Shown here: positions 24,603 to 32,735 of the stretch, in pieces
Numbering within the stretch: the stretch's first letter is position 1
How the letters are laid out: each line of letters begins with the position of its first letter
From: Candidatus Nitrosotalea sinensis
GTDB taxonomy: Archaea > Thermoproteota > Nitrososphaeria > Nitrososphaerales > Nitrosopumilaceae
Reading direction: 5' to 3'
DNA length: 64,000 bases
Assembly (NCBI RefSeq): GCF_900143675.1
Contig: NZ_FRFC01000003.1
Span: 653,561-717,560 of the forward strand
Translations under genes and position numbers: made by a program
The notes under the pieces: generated by a model
What the model saw: the letters and a program-made list of their open reading frames with translations, nothing else
Databases searched by the model: none
Told to the model about the DNA's origin: nothing

Positions 24603-25340
24603 TTGGGTGGTATATTGGATACAAAAGACTTGGATGAAAAGGAAAAACCGGTGGATGGAAAGGAAGTAGAGGTAGATAAAAAACTAGTCCAGATAATTAT
24701 TGGCAATTCTTCTGATATATCACTTGACGACTTTCAGGTAAATGATAAAAAAATACTATCACTGCTAAACCAAGACAGTGACATATCTGATACCAAGTAT
24801 ACTTTTAATGGGCTTGTGCGAAAACTTGGAATTCACCAGCAAAGTCTTGCACGATCATTGCACAGGCTTGAAAGTGCGGGACTGGTGACAAAGACAGACT
24901 ATGGGTACAAACTTGCAAAGAATTTGGATTCTGTGTTGGTAAAAAAATCTAGGATTGTTCTTGAACACATGTCAAAGAAGATATCTGGTCAAAATGTTCC
25001 GTTTGAGCAGATATTGCAACTATATGTGCCGACAACTGTTACAGTTGAGCAAGTTGTTGCCAAACTTTTTGGCAAGTGGTTTGGTTCACTGCGTTGGTTA
25101 GGAATGGTACAGGGTGATGGTGGATATATTCTACAATGGGAAGGAGAATCCAAGTATCATGTGAACTTGAAGATTGTGTCACGATATGCTGTAATTGAGA
25201 GCAATGCTGCAGGTGACAAAAACAAATCAGAGGCAATGATTGATGCTCATAGGATAGTAGAGCAAATAACAAAACTACTCAAGACAAACACTGAGGCATC
25301 TGGCGGGAAAACCACTAGAGATTTTGGCCTATACAACTAG
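24603..25340 (+). CDS. winged-helix transcription regulator
   Basis: A 245-residue protein. After a charged leader, residues about 45-105 form a MarR-like winged helix (YTFNGLVRKLGIHQQSLARS, then HRLESAGLVTKTDYGYKLAK). The C-terminal half (about 120-230) is an unrecognised alpha/beta domain (GKWFGSLRWLGMVQGDGGYI), probably effector-binding. The TTG at 24603 is taken as start; a TTG 12 bases later fits equally well with TATA-like TTTAAATA at about 24582-24589. Confidence 0.72.
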   Translation: MGGILDTKDLDEKEKPVDGKEVEVDKKLVQIIIGNSSDISLDDFQVNDKKILSLLNQDSDISDTKYTFNGLVRKLGIHQQSLARSLHRLESAGLVTKTDYGYKLAKNLDSVLVKKSRIVLEHMSKKISGQNVPFEQILQLYVPTTVTVEQVVAKLFGKWFGSLRWLGMVQGDGGYILQWEGESKYHVNLKIVSRYAVIESNAAGDKNKSEAMIDAHRIVEQITKLLKTNTEASGGKTTRDFGLYN

Positions 25341-25400
25341 TATCAATTTTTTAGGATTTTAAGATACAAAATATTATAAAATTGTACCCAAATTACTTGT

Positions 25401-25679
25401 GTGGATTCTCACTATGAACAGTACAAACTAGCTCTTGTGTCTTCAATAGAACTAGTATTGATGCGGAGGGGAAATGTGGAATACAACTTGGTGATGGCAA
25501 GACTTGGGGCGCTTTATGGTTGCAAGATCTCTGACTGTTATGAACATCCTGAATATCTCAAAACAGTACTTGTTGAAGTATACCAGGAAAAATACCAGTC
25601 AGTAATATCTGAGATAAAATCATATCTTGGAGATTTAGCTGAAGAGCCTGCATTGGTTGATTTTTTTAATAAAATTTAA
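25401..25679 (+). CDS. small conserved protein, paralogue of the 10126-10404 product
   Basis: A 92-residue helical protein from a GTG start. ISDCYEHPEYLKTVLVEVY at residues 46-64 aligns with ISDCYDHPDYLSSVLKSIF of the other copy, and both end in a short helix with DF. It is not recognised beyond that. Neighbours are the wHTH regulator and a membrane protein, so a signalling output role is conceivable. Confidence 0.65.
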   Translation: MDSHYEQYKLALVSSIELVLMRRGNVEYNLVMARLGALYGCKISDCYEHPEYLKTVLVEVYQEKYQSVISEIKSYLGDLAEEPALVDFFNKI

Positions 25680-25726
25680 CACTGATATGGCAATAATTTT
25701 TGTAATGATATCAAGTGATATTGTAA

Positions 25727-26518
25727 ATGTTGGCTGTTGAAAAGATTTCATCCATGAGATATCTTGTTGTGATACTACTTGCAATATCTTTTGTACTGTT
25801 GTTTTCAAATTTATTTGGAAAACATTCTGCTACGATATCATCTGACTGGTTGAATTTTGGAGTATCTTTGTTTGCGTTGGTGTTTTCTTTGGCAATCTCT
25901 GTAAAAACTGGCAAGACTGGAAATCATGGCAAGGCCTGGATATTGCTTGCACTGTGTTTGGCCTTTTGGTTTGTAGGTGAAAGAATATGGATGGTATCTG
26001 AGTTAGTGTATGGTGAAAAGCCCTGGCCATCACCTGCTGATTATTTTTGGCTTGTAGGATATTTTTTCTTTTTTGCATTTTCATATTATTATGTAAAGCC
26101 ATTTAGAAAATCAATCTCAAAGAAAATGATTGTACTTGCAACTGTTGTGCCTATTGTTGTCATGGGCGCGACTATCTATGTTACTGCTGATAGTAATTCT
26201 GATCTTGACATGTATGAGAAGATACTTGCCAACTCTTATCCTGTGCTTGATTCTGTATCTCTAGTTCCAGTGATATTGGGTCTTGCCATATTTTTTAGAG
26301 GAGCAGTACATTTTACATGGATTTTGTTGTTTTTAGGAATGTTTTGCTTTGTGGTCTCTGATCTTGGCTATCTGTATTTTTCACTAGATGACTCATACTA
26401 TACTGGTCACCCAATAGACATACCCTATCTGTGGGCGTACACACTTTTTGCATATGGAATAATGGGATACCTACGAGTCTTTTCAAACAAGGACAAATCT
26501 CGTGAAATAAAATATTAA
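25727..26518 (+). CDS. eight-helix integral membrane protein
   Basis: A 263-residue protein with eight predicted helices (about residues 11-30, 43-62, 73-93, 106-123, 136-154, 170-188, 193-215, 230-250). Aromatic-rich segments (SPADYFWLVGYFFFFAFSYY; GMFCFVVSDLGYLYF) are reminiscent of membrane sensor modules that precede signalling domains, but here no output domain follows. Function unknown. The gene is 47 bases after the small paralogue gene. Confidence 0.65.
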   Translation: MLAVEKISSMRYLVVILLAISFVLLFSNLFGKHSATISSDWLNFGVSLFALVFSLAISVKTGKTGNHGKAWILLALCLAFWFVGERIWMVSELVYGEKPWPSPADYFWLVGYFFFFAFSYYYVKPFRKSISKKMIVLATVVPIVVMGATIYVTADSNSDLDMYEKILANSYPVLDSVSLVPVILGLAIFFRGAVHFTWILLFLGMFCFVVSDLGYLYFSLDDSYYTGHPIDIPYLWAYTLFAYGIMGYLRVFSNKDKSREIKY

Positions 26519-26541
26519 AAAATAAAAAAAGAGTTGTACTC

Positions 26542-27204
26542 TTAGGAGTTGTCTGTGCGTATCTTGCGGAATGCCTTTCCGGGTTCTATTATGCCAGTTT
26601 CCACAATCGGCTTTTCTCCAAGTGCCTTTTCTATTGCAGCCCTTCCAAGCTCTATTGCCTGCTCTAGGTTCATGTTCTTGTTATATCCTTTTGTTATCAC
26701 ATCAAGTGCTGTATCAGAGGATTGACCTATTGCAAATCCTGATCCTCTAAAGAAAGTCCCGCTTGGGTCCACTTGATAGAGTTGTATTCCTGTCTGGTCA
26801 TCGCCTGAAATGATTATGGATGCTGCTTGCGGTCTTACTGCATATGTTGTATAGTTGTGTAGGAAACTGCTGAGATGTTTTGCAAGAGAATCAACATCGA
26901 TTGGGGTTTCGTATGTCAATCTGTGTTTTTGAGACTCAAGTCTTAGTGTGTCAATTAGTTGCAAAATGTCTCCAATGTATCCTGCACCAGTTGCTCCAAT
27001 GTGAAAATCCACTGGAAATATCTTCTCAGATGGTTCCATCAATGGATGTGTTGGCTTTATTTGGCTTGCAATTACTGCAAAGTCTGGAGTCTTGATTCCG
27101 ATTGTGGTAGAGCCGCGGTTTACTGCCTCTAGTGCACTGTCTACTAGAACAAGTCTTCCTTGCGGTCCGTAAAATGGGAATCTGTTTCCTTGTGACTCGG
27201 ACAT
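26542..27204 (-). CDS. proteasome alpha-type subunit (divergent)
   Basis: A 220-residue Ntn-fold protein (ATG at 27204) with the alpha-subunit signature: YGPQGRLVLVDSALEAVNRG corresponds to the usual SPDGRL-QVEYA-EAV region, followed by STTIGIK. It has no N-terminal catalytic Thr, as expected for alpha. The later DPSGTFFRGSGFAIG also fits. It differs from canonical archaeal alpha by lacking the usual YDR leader, so it may be a paralogue with altered gating. It begins one base after the beta subunit stop. Confidence 0.8.
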   Translation of the reverse strand: MSESQGNRFPFYGPQGRLVLVDSALEAVNRGSTTIGIKTPDFAVIASQIKPTHPLMEPSEKIFPVDFHIGATGAGYIGDILQLIDTLRLESQKHRLTYETPIDVDSLAKHLSSFLHNYTTYAVRPQAASIIISGDDQTGIQLYQVDPSGTFFRGSGFAIGQSSDTALDVITKGYNKNMNLEQAIELGRAAIEKALGEKPIVETGIIEPGKAFRKIRTDNS

Positions 27205-27205
27205 T

Positions 27206-27781
27206 TTATGCTGCAACCTCCGTCTGTAGGTTTGGTATGGCTAGAATGTTTATGCCGTTTCCAGAACCTGGATCTCTTTCCATTGCTGCAGATACTGCGC
27301 GAGATGCAATCTCGCTTGCTTGGCTGTTTGTCACAGATTTTGTGTATAGGCTCTCAAGTACTCCGTATGCAATAGGTGAGCCAGAACCTGATGATGCAAA
27401 ATCTTCTTCTGTTATTGCACCACTCATGTCTGCTGCAAATACATGTGCACCTTCTCTGTCTACTCCTGCCACGAGCAACTCTACATAGTATGGTTGGTAG
27501 TTTCTAAGCCCCGAGTAGGCAATGTTTGCTATTAGCCTTGTGGACTCTTTTATGGTAAGAGGAAATCCTCTTCTTAGTTCCATGAGTCTTCGCTCTGCTT
27601 TTGCCACTTTGATTATATGTTCTGCGTCTGAGAGTTGTCCGGCGATTGCAACAGCTAGTGTGTCATCTATCTTTGCAATTTTTTGTACTATTTTTGATCC
27701 TATGAAAAAGCCCTTGCTTGCTCTCTTATCTGATCCAAGTACAACTCCGTCGGTTGTCTTGATTCCAACTATTGTTGTCAT
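27206..27781 (-). CDS. psmB: 20S proteasome beta subunit
   Basis: A 191-residue catalytic subunit. After Met removal the N-terminus is TTIVGIKTTDGVVLGSDK: Thr1, Asp17 and Lys33 (IVQKIAK) are all in place, and GSGSP and the ERDPGSGNGI loop complete the active site. The ATG at 27781 gives a propeptide of Met alone; an ATG 21 bases upstream would add seven residues. Forms the proteolytic chamber of the proteasome; co-transcribed with the alpha-type gene. Confidence 0.9.
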   Translation of the reverse strand: MTTIVGIKTTDGVVLGSDKRASKGFFIGSKIVQKIAKIDDTLAVAIAGQLSDAEHIIKVAKAERRLMELRRGFPLTIKESTRLIANIAYSGLRNYQPYYVELLVAGVDREGAHVFAADMSGAITEEDFASSGSGSPIAYGVLESLYTKSVTNSQASEIASRAVSAAMERDPGSGNGINILAIPNLQTEVAA

Positions 27782-27898
27782 TGTATGGTATACAAGTGGC
27801 ATTGATTAATTGACTAGCGTTGTGAAAATCCAGTCACCCTTGTCTTGGTGATTGCATTGTAAGTAGCATTTTTTTATTGGTGTTTTGTATGAAATTTG

Positions 27899-28105
27899 AT
27901 GCGAGACATCAATGATATAATGCCCAAAGTTCCAAACATGAGGTGGGGTGCGCTGACAAATGCATATCCTACTAATGACAAAATAAAAGAAATGGACAAA
28001 TTGTTTCCACATGATGGCAGGTGGCATACTGTATTTGAGGAGACTGACATGGTCTTTGTTGATGGTGTTCGAATTTGGAAAAAAGATGCTGACAGGCTGA
28101 GCTAA
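27899..28105 (+). CDS. small hypothetical protein
   Basis: A 68-residue soluble protein (ATG at 27899) with NMRWGALTNAYPTNDKIKEM and LFPHDGRWHTVFEETDMVFV. The pattern (Trp/Gly motif, helix, beta hairpin) looks like a compact alpha/beta domain and not noise. It is convergent with the 28110 gene, four bases apart. Family not recognised. Confidence 0.55.
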   Translation: MRDINDIMPKVPNMRWGALTNAYPTNDKIKEMDKLFPHDGRWHTVFEETDMVFVDGVRIWKKDADRLS

Positions 28106-28109
28106 ATTT

Positions 28110-29012
28110 TTAATTGGTTCTAAATCTCTGATCTGCAATTCCGATTATTTCAAGTCCAGTATCTTGTTTTGTTGGCTTGATTGCAAAGTATGGGTCTCCC
28201 CACCGTCTATAGTGTAAAATTGATTGGTCGCCTGTCATGTGAACTGCTATGACGTTTCCTTTGTCAGGTATGTTTAAAGTATGAAATGTAGCAAGTCTCT
28301 CCTTTCTTGTTTTGTTGCTTTCTGTCTGCATAAAGATAAAATCTGCCGCACCAAACTCGTACAACTCTATTACTGGCTCAAATGGGTTTTCATCTTGGTT
28401 TTGGATGTGGTGTATTACGTAGCTGTTAAAGTGGTATCTTGCATATTCTTCCATGTGTTCTACCTCATTTCTATACGTCCAGGGAGAATCTCTGTCAAAG
28501 ACAATGTTGTAGCTTGGTAGGGTGTCATTTTTCTGCCCCTCTAGTGCGCAATACATGGCCTGCAAGCCAAACATCTTGGCCTTGGCATTTGTAAGGCCAA
28601 ACAATTCGTAGATTGCACTGTAACTTCCTGTCTCTTTGGATGATTCTATTGATTCTGACATGGGTACTCCCATTGCAGCACAAAGTGATGTATGATACAT
28701 TTTTGCAAATGGCTCAAATGCTTTGGTTGCCTTTTCTTTTAGTCCATTTAGATGCTGTATCTTTTTTTCAAATTCTGATGCTGGTTCATATCTGAATGTA
28801 TTTGCTTGGTCTATGGAATCAATTCTGGTTATTGCATCCTTTATTTTTGGTATAATATCTTGGGAGATCTTGTATTTTTTTATTATTTTTTGCAATATGT
28901 CTGATTGATATTTGTCTAGCATGACTTGTTTTTGAAATACTGGCATAGAGTTAAATTTCCTTTGCAAATATCTAGCAACAATTGGCACAGAGGATACGAC
29001 AAACAGATCCAT
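28110..29012 (-). CDS. hypothetical cytoplasmic protein
   Basis: A protein of about 300 residues (ATG at 29012; another ATG at 29042 is possible). Residues about 25-135 are helical and Lys-rich; the second half has mixed strands with several aromatic, His and Asp residues (NIVFDRDSPWTYRNEVEHME; GNVIAVHMTGDQSILHYRR). It might be a lineage-specific enzyme or ligand-binding protein. Its start is only two bases from the divergent ATG at 29015, so promoters must lie inside the neighbouring reading frames. Confidence 0.6.
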   Translation of the reverse strand: MDLFVVSSVPIVARYLQRKFNSMPVFQKQVMLDKYQSDILQKIIKKYKISQDIIPKIKDAITRIDSIDQANTFRYEPASEFEKKIQHLNGLKEKATKAFEPFAKMYHTSLCAAMGVPMSESIESSKETGSYSAIYELFGLTNAKAKMFGLQAMYCALEGQKNDTLPSYNIVFDRDSPWTYRNEVEHMEEYARYHFNSYVIHHIQNQDENPFEPVIELYEFGAADFIFMQTESNKTRKERLATFHTLNIPDKGNVIAVHMTGDQSILHYRRWGDPYFAIKPTKQDTGLEIIGIADQRFRTN

Positions 29013-29014
29013 AT

Positions 29015-29344
29015 ATGCAGATCTTGAATATTGCTGATTCAATTCGTTTTGTTGGTAGGATAAAGGATAGAAAATTGATTAATTTTGCGCGAAAAACAGA
29101 TGCTGCACCACTGCTTGATGAAGAGCTAAGCAACATGGTTCACTATCAGGCATCTGTCAAGGCATCATGGGATGAAATGTTTAATGAAAAACTTGGCAAG
29201 ACAAACTGGATGATAACATCAAAAGAAAAAGTAAAACTGATTACATTATTTCTTGATGATGGACTTTTGATACTTTCTACAGAACCTGATTCTGAACATG
29301 ACTTGATAATATCAAAAGTAAAGCAGCTAAATGTCAAGCTGTAA
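29015..29344 (+). CDS. small roadblock-like hypothetical protein
   Basis: About 109 residues (ATG at 29015; a TTG at 28982 would add eleven). The pattern of two helices flanking a beta sheet (RFVGRIKDRKLINFARKTDA; ASWDEMFNEKLGKTNWMITS; KLITLFLDDGLLILSTEP; a closing helix) resembles roadblock/LC7 or profilin-like small domains. The family is not certain. Thaumarchaea have many such small proteins. Confidence 0.55.
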   Translation: MQILNIADSIRFVGRIKDRKLINFARKTDAAPLLDEELSNMVHYQASVKASWDEMFNEKLGKTNWMITSKEKVKLITLFLDDGLLILSTEPDSEHDLIISKVKQLNVKL

Positions 29345-29354
29345 GAGATTGGCA

Positions 29355-29540
29355 TTAAGCTAATGTTATGAAAAGTAAGCTTTGCTATTGAGAGAATTCT
29401 ATATCGACTGTCAACTATATGGAATATGAAAGTAAGGTCATTTGTAATTCACATTATATGTGCTCTTAGTCAGCATCTGACCAGGCAAGATACTTTCTTG
29501 GAGAGGTCCTACCAAAGACGCCTCTCCAATTTTTTCTTAT
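29355..29540 (+). ncRNA. possible small RNA ending in a hairpin-T6 terminator
   Basis: This stretch between 29344 and the opposing gene at 29591 codes for nothing convincing. It ends in a perfect 9-base stem, TTGGAGAGG (29498-29506) and CCTCTCCAA (29521-29529), a 14-base loop and then six T. A bacterial-style hairpin terminator is unusual in Archaea, so this may be the 3' end of a small RNA or a long 3' UTR of the upstream gene. No known RNA family was recognised. Confidence 0.35.
29498..29535 (+). terminator. stem-loop followed by T6
   Basis: Perfect 9-base inverted repeat (TTGGAGAGG and CCTCTCCAA) with T-run at 29530-29535. It is oriented to terminate plus-strand transcription about 150 bases after the stop at 29344. 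Confidence 0.6.
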
Positions 29541-29590
29541 TATGGGTATTGACGGTGTGACTTTTTGTTATATATTAACTTCTTGAGGGA

Positions 29591-29782
29591 CTATATCCAG
29601 TGTTTTTTCTTGCCGTGTTCTATGACTAGTCGGTATATCCGCTCAAAGGAATCTTGTGAAATGATGTCTTGCTCTAGTGTGCGGTGGATGATGGATTCCA
29701 ATTTGATGTGTTTTTGTCGAATCATCTTTGTTATTTCATCAAACATTTGCTTGATTATTTCGGATTCTTCTGGCTCTGACAT
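29591..29782 (-). CDS. small helical hypothetical protein
   Basis: A 63-residue charged helical protein (SEIIKQMFDEITKMIRQKHI; QDSFERIYRLVIEHGKKKHW). The ATG at 29782 is about 60 bases from the divergent SWIM gene. There is no Cys or membrane segment. Its function is unknown and it could be a small regulator or adaptor. Confidence 0.5.
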   Translation of the reverse strand: MSEPEESEIIKQMFDEITKMIRQKHIKLESIIHRTLEQDIISQDSFERIYRLVIEHGKKKHWI

Positions 29783-29843
29783 GTCTATCTTGTTATGTTG
29801 AAAAAACTTAAGGGTTATTTATTTGAGGTCTAGCTATATCGGT

Positions 29844-30095
29844 ATGAGCGCTGGCACTATAAAAAAAGCCAAGGCACTTGCCAAGGATGGCGTAGTGATG
29901 ATTGATGATGATCTCTTCCAGGTAAAATCCTCAAGTGATCCGTCCAAATCTTACATGGTTACATCCGACAGCTGTGATTGTCAGGGGTTCAAGAATTTCT
30001 ACAAGTTTCACCATGGAAAAGGTCTCAAGGCAAATTGCTCTCATATTGAGGCTGTCAAGATATTCAAAAGTGAATCTGTGAAAAAGACAAAATAA
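29844..30095 (+). CDS. SWIM-type zinc-finger protein
   Basis: An 83-residue protein (ATG at 29844; a TTG 21 bases upstream is possible). The pattern C-x-C ... C-x-H (DSCDCQGFKNFYKFHHGKG then ANCSHIEAV) is the SWIM zinc-binding motif, found in proteins that bind DNA or protein. Before it is a small beta-rich region (VVMIDDDLFQVKSSSDPSKS). In Archaea, SWIM proteins have been linked with recombination factors, but this copy is only the domain. Confidence 0.72.
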   Translation: MSAGTIKKAKALAKDGVVMIDDDLFQVKSSSDPSKSYMVTSDSCDCQGFKNFYKFHHGKGLKANCSHIEAVKIFKSESVKKTK

Positions 30096-30108
30096 TTATT
30101 TTTTCATG

Positions 30109-30312
30109 TCATGGTGCGCCTTGATACAATATTAGATATTCGTCTGGTCTGTCTCGTTCTCTTTTTGCCTTTAATGCATCTTGGTATTTCTCATAATGTT
30201 CTATGAAATACAACCTTCTTCCAAGTGGCTCAAAATAATCAATTCCGCAGAGGTCAAAGCCTGATTGTGGGGTGAGTGATTTTATTTCTTCCTCTGTTAC
30301 ATCTGAGCTCAT
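30109..30312 (-). CDS. small hypothetical protein
   Basis: A 67-residue protein (ATG at 30312; an ATG at 30330 adds six residues). DVTEEEIKSLTPQSGFDLCG and FEPLGRRLYFIEHYEKYQDA are followed by a Lys/Arg-rich helix. No family was recognised. It is convergent with the SWIM protein gene, 13 bases apart, and 37 bases after the MscS gene on the same strand. Confidence 0.5.
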   Translation of the reverse strand: MSSDVTEEEIKSLTPQSGFDLCGIDYFEPLGRRLYFIEHYEKYQDALKAKRERDRPDEYLILYQGAP

Positions 30313-30349
30313 GATATGTACAAAATTCAAATGAGATATTTCAAACTAG

Positions 30350-31303
30350 CTAGTTTTTGGAATCTGAATGTAGTATTGTCACTGACTTGGACATCAATTC
30401 TTTTGTAGGAATTACGACACTTTCATTTTTTTCATTGGTGATTATTATATGGAAGACTTCGGATGAAGTGATTGTTCCTGTCATGTCTCCGACTCTGATC
30501 TTCTGGCCTACTTTGTATACTGAGCGATACCCTGATGTTCCTGCTATTGCTGTTGGCAGCAAGTCCTTTAATGTGAATCCTAGGCCTATTGCCACTGCAG
30601 TACCTATTGCAGCTGCTATGCTCCATGAGAATGCTGATACAAGAGTAGGTATGACTGATTGGCCTACTCCAATCTGGGTGAGGCCTATTGCAAAGACTAT
30701 GCTGTAGATTACTATCTTGACTCCTACTGCAATGTATCTGCTACCGCCGTAATTGTGGATGACAAGTTCGTGGTTTATCCACTTGATTACGTAGTTTGCT
30801 ATTATGGAGCCAATTATTACTATCATGACAAATGCCAGCAGATTTGGTATCCAAAGCCATAATGATGTAAGGGCGCTTGTAAGCTGGTCTAGTTGCAATG
30901 AGTTTATTGCAGCTACTATGAAAAATAGGTAAACAAACCACTTGACTGTGGCAGCAATAAGGCGTGCAGAATTTATCTTTCCTAATGTGTTTTCAACTGC
31001 TTTTGATTCGGAAATTATTTCAGTGCCTGCCTTTTTTAGAACTCGAGTTGCAGTCTTTTCTACTACTCGGGCAACTATTTTTCCGACAATTAATCCAATT
31101 ATGAGTAATACTGCGGCTGCGATTATTTTTGGGGCAGATGTTGCAATCTCTGTTGCAAATGTCTCTAGGGCCTTTGTTTCAGGGCCGTAGAACTTGTCTG
31201 CAAGTGATGTCTCTTGTGCATATGCCAGTCCGAATCCTGATGATACAAACAGTACAGTAAGCAATATTGCAAGTTTCAATCCAGTCAAATTACACATAAC
31301 CAA
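30350..31303 (-). CDS. MscS-family mechanosensitive channel
   Basis: A 317-residue protein with a signal-peptide-like first helix (residues about 9-28), three or four further helices and the conserved MscS pore and upper beta domain (AAIGTAVAIGLGFTLKDLLP, then VGQKIRVGDMTGTITSSEVF). It opens under membrane tension to release osmolytes. The cytoplasmic C-terminal vestibule is very short, so this is a minimal MscS. The ATG at 31303 or a second one at 31297 may be used. Confidence 0.87.
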   Translation of the reverse strand: MVMCNLTGLKLAILLTVLFVSSGFGLAYAQETSLADKFYGPETKALETFATEIATSAPKIIAAAVLLIIGLIVGKIVARVVEKTATRVLKKAGTEIISESKAVENTLGKINSARLIAATVKWFVYLFFIVAAINSLQLDQLTSALTSLWLWIPNLLAFVMIVIIGSIIANYVIKWINHELVIHNYGGSRYIAVGVKIVIYSIVFAIGLTQIGVGQSVIPTLVSAFSWSIAAAIGTAVAIGLGFTLKDLLPTAIAGTSGYRSVYKVGQKIRVGDMTGTITSSEVFHIIITNEKNESVVIPTKELMSKSVTILHSDSKN

Positions 31304-31379
31304 ATAGCTGGAAAGATATACCTGTTGATAAGCTAAAGTTATGACAACTAAGCTATGTTGCTAATTTTCTTAAATAAAA

Positions 31380-32003
31380 TCAGTTCAGGATTATTTTTTT
31401 GAGCTCTTCGGGATTTTCAATGACATGATCTGGGTGGAATTTTAACAGCGCACTTTTTGTGTTGTATCCCCAGGAAACTCCTATGACCCTGATTCCTGCC
31501 TTTTTTGCAGCTTCGACGTCTCTTATCTCGTCTCCAACGTATATTGGATCGTCATGAGGTATTGTTTTTTCCTTCATCATCTTTTTGAGGAGTCTGCTTT
31601 TGCCAAATACTGCCCTTCCGGCATATATGAAATCAAACAACTCCAGGTCGTTTTTCTTTAAAAATTCGACAACATTTTCTCTTGAATTTGTGGTCAATAT
31701 GCCTAGAACACAGCCATTTTCCTTGAGGTGCACAAGTGTATCTTTTAGATCTACTGCTGTCTTGAGGTTGATTATCTCTTTGTTCATCTCAAATCTTATC
31801 TTTCTTGCAACGATTGGGAGCTTGAATATGGATATTCCAAGGTGCCTGAGTACTGCGCTAGGCTTTTTTTCTCGTAATTTTGGTAAATCACTGAGTGGGA
31901 TCTTTTTGTATCCGTAATGATCTGCAAACCTGTTTGCTATTCTTATGACTACTGACAGAGTGTCTGCTATGGTTCCGTCAAAATCAAAGATTATTGTATG
32001 CAT
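31380..32003 (-). CDS. HAD-superfamily phosphatase (phosphoglycolate-type)
   Basis: A 207-residue hydrolase with the HAD motifs: Asp7 and Asp9 in FDFDGT, GILTTNSRENV (motif II), a conserved Lys in KSRLLKKMMK, and YVGDEIRDVEAAKKAG (motif IV). The helical cap inserted after motif I suggests a phosphoglycolate phosphatase/Gph-like enzyme that recycles 2-phosphoglycolate or other small phosphoesters. Exact substrate unknown. Confidence 0.87.
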   Translation of the reverse strand: MHTIIFDFDGTIADTLSVVIRIANRFADHYGYKKIPLSDLPKLREKKPSAVLRHLGISIFKLPIVARKIRFEMNKEIINLKTAVDLKDTLVHLKENGCVLGILTTNSRENVVEFLKKNDLELFDFIYAGRAVFGKSRLLKKMMKEKTIPHDDPIYVGDEIRDVEAAKKAGIRVIGVSWGYNTKSALLKFHPDHVIENPEELKKIILN

Positions 32004-32214
32004 TAGAGTTTCGCTGGAAACTGCTGTTAAAGACTGTTATGAATTGGGATTTTTTTATTTAATTGTCGAGAAATTGTCTGTTTGCATGTTTGATCTCTTT
32101 GTTTTGAGTTGCATGGCTTGCAGAATTGGGATAAAAATGCTGGAAAATGGGTAATGCAAGGGTCACTTGTGATTTATTCTAAAAACATAATATCTACAGA
32201 TTTCAATTTCTGGT

Positions 32215-32721
32215 ATGCGTAATTCATCACTACTTGATGAAGCCTATGAGTTATGTGAAGAGGGCAAGTATACTCTGGCTCTGGAATACTATGATTTGAT
32301 TTTATTCAAGAACCCGAAAAATGTAACTGCCATGATAAACAAGGGTGTTACCTTGCAGACACTTGGCAAGCACTCCAAGGCAATCAAGTGTTATGATTTG
32401 GCGCTTGAAATAGATGACAAGAATCTGGATGCTCTTGTAAACAAGGGATCGGCACTGCATACTATTGGCAAGCACCATGATGCAATTGATTGCTATGACA
32501 AGGCACTGAAGGTACAGCCAAAATATGCACTTGCAATGGCATACAAGGGCCTGTCTTTGGGTGAAATTGGGTTGCTAAAAGATGCAATCAAATGTTTTAA
32601 TGCGGCCTTGAAGATTGACAAAAAGTTTGATCTTGCATTGAGCAATAAAATAATTGCACTTGAGCTGCTCAAAAACAATACAAAACTAAAACCTAAGCTC
32701 AAAAAACGAGAAACTGGATGA
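32215..32721 (+). CDS. tetratricopeptide-repeat protein
   Basis: A 168-residue protein with about four TPR units of 34 residues; examples are LVNKGSALHTIGKHHDAIDC and AMAYKGLSLGEIGLLKDAIK. TPRs form a superhelix that binds peptide partners. No other domain is present and there is no signal peptide, so it is a cytoplasmic adaptor. Partner unknown. Confidence 0.88.
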   Translation: MRNSSLLDEAYELCEEGKYTLALEYYDLILFKNPKNVTAMINKGVTLQTLGKHSKAIKCYDLALEIDDKNLDALVNKGSALHTIGKHHDAIDCYDKALKVQPKYALAMAYKGLSLGEIGLLKDAIKCFNAALKIDKKFDLALSNKIIALELLKNNTKLKPKLKKRETG

Positions 32722-32735
32722 TTGTGGTTATGTCA

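Noticed and set aside
31945..32154. 69-residue plus-strand frame beside the HAD gene
   Set aside because: Mostly antisense to the HAD coding region; Cys/Val/Leu-rich with no promoter or motif.
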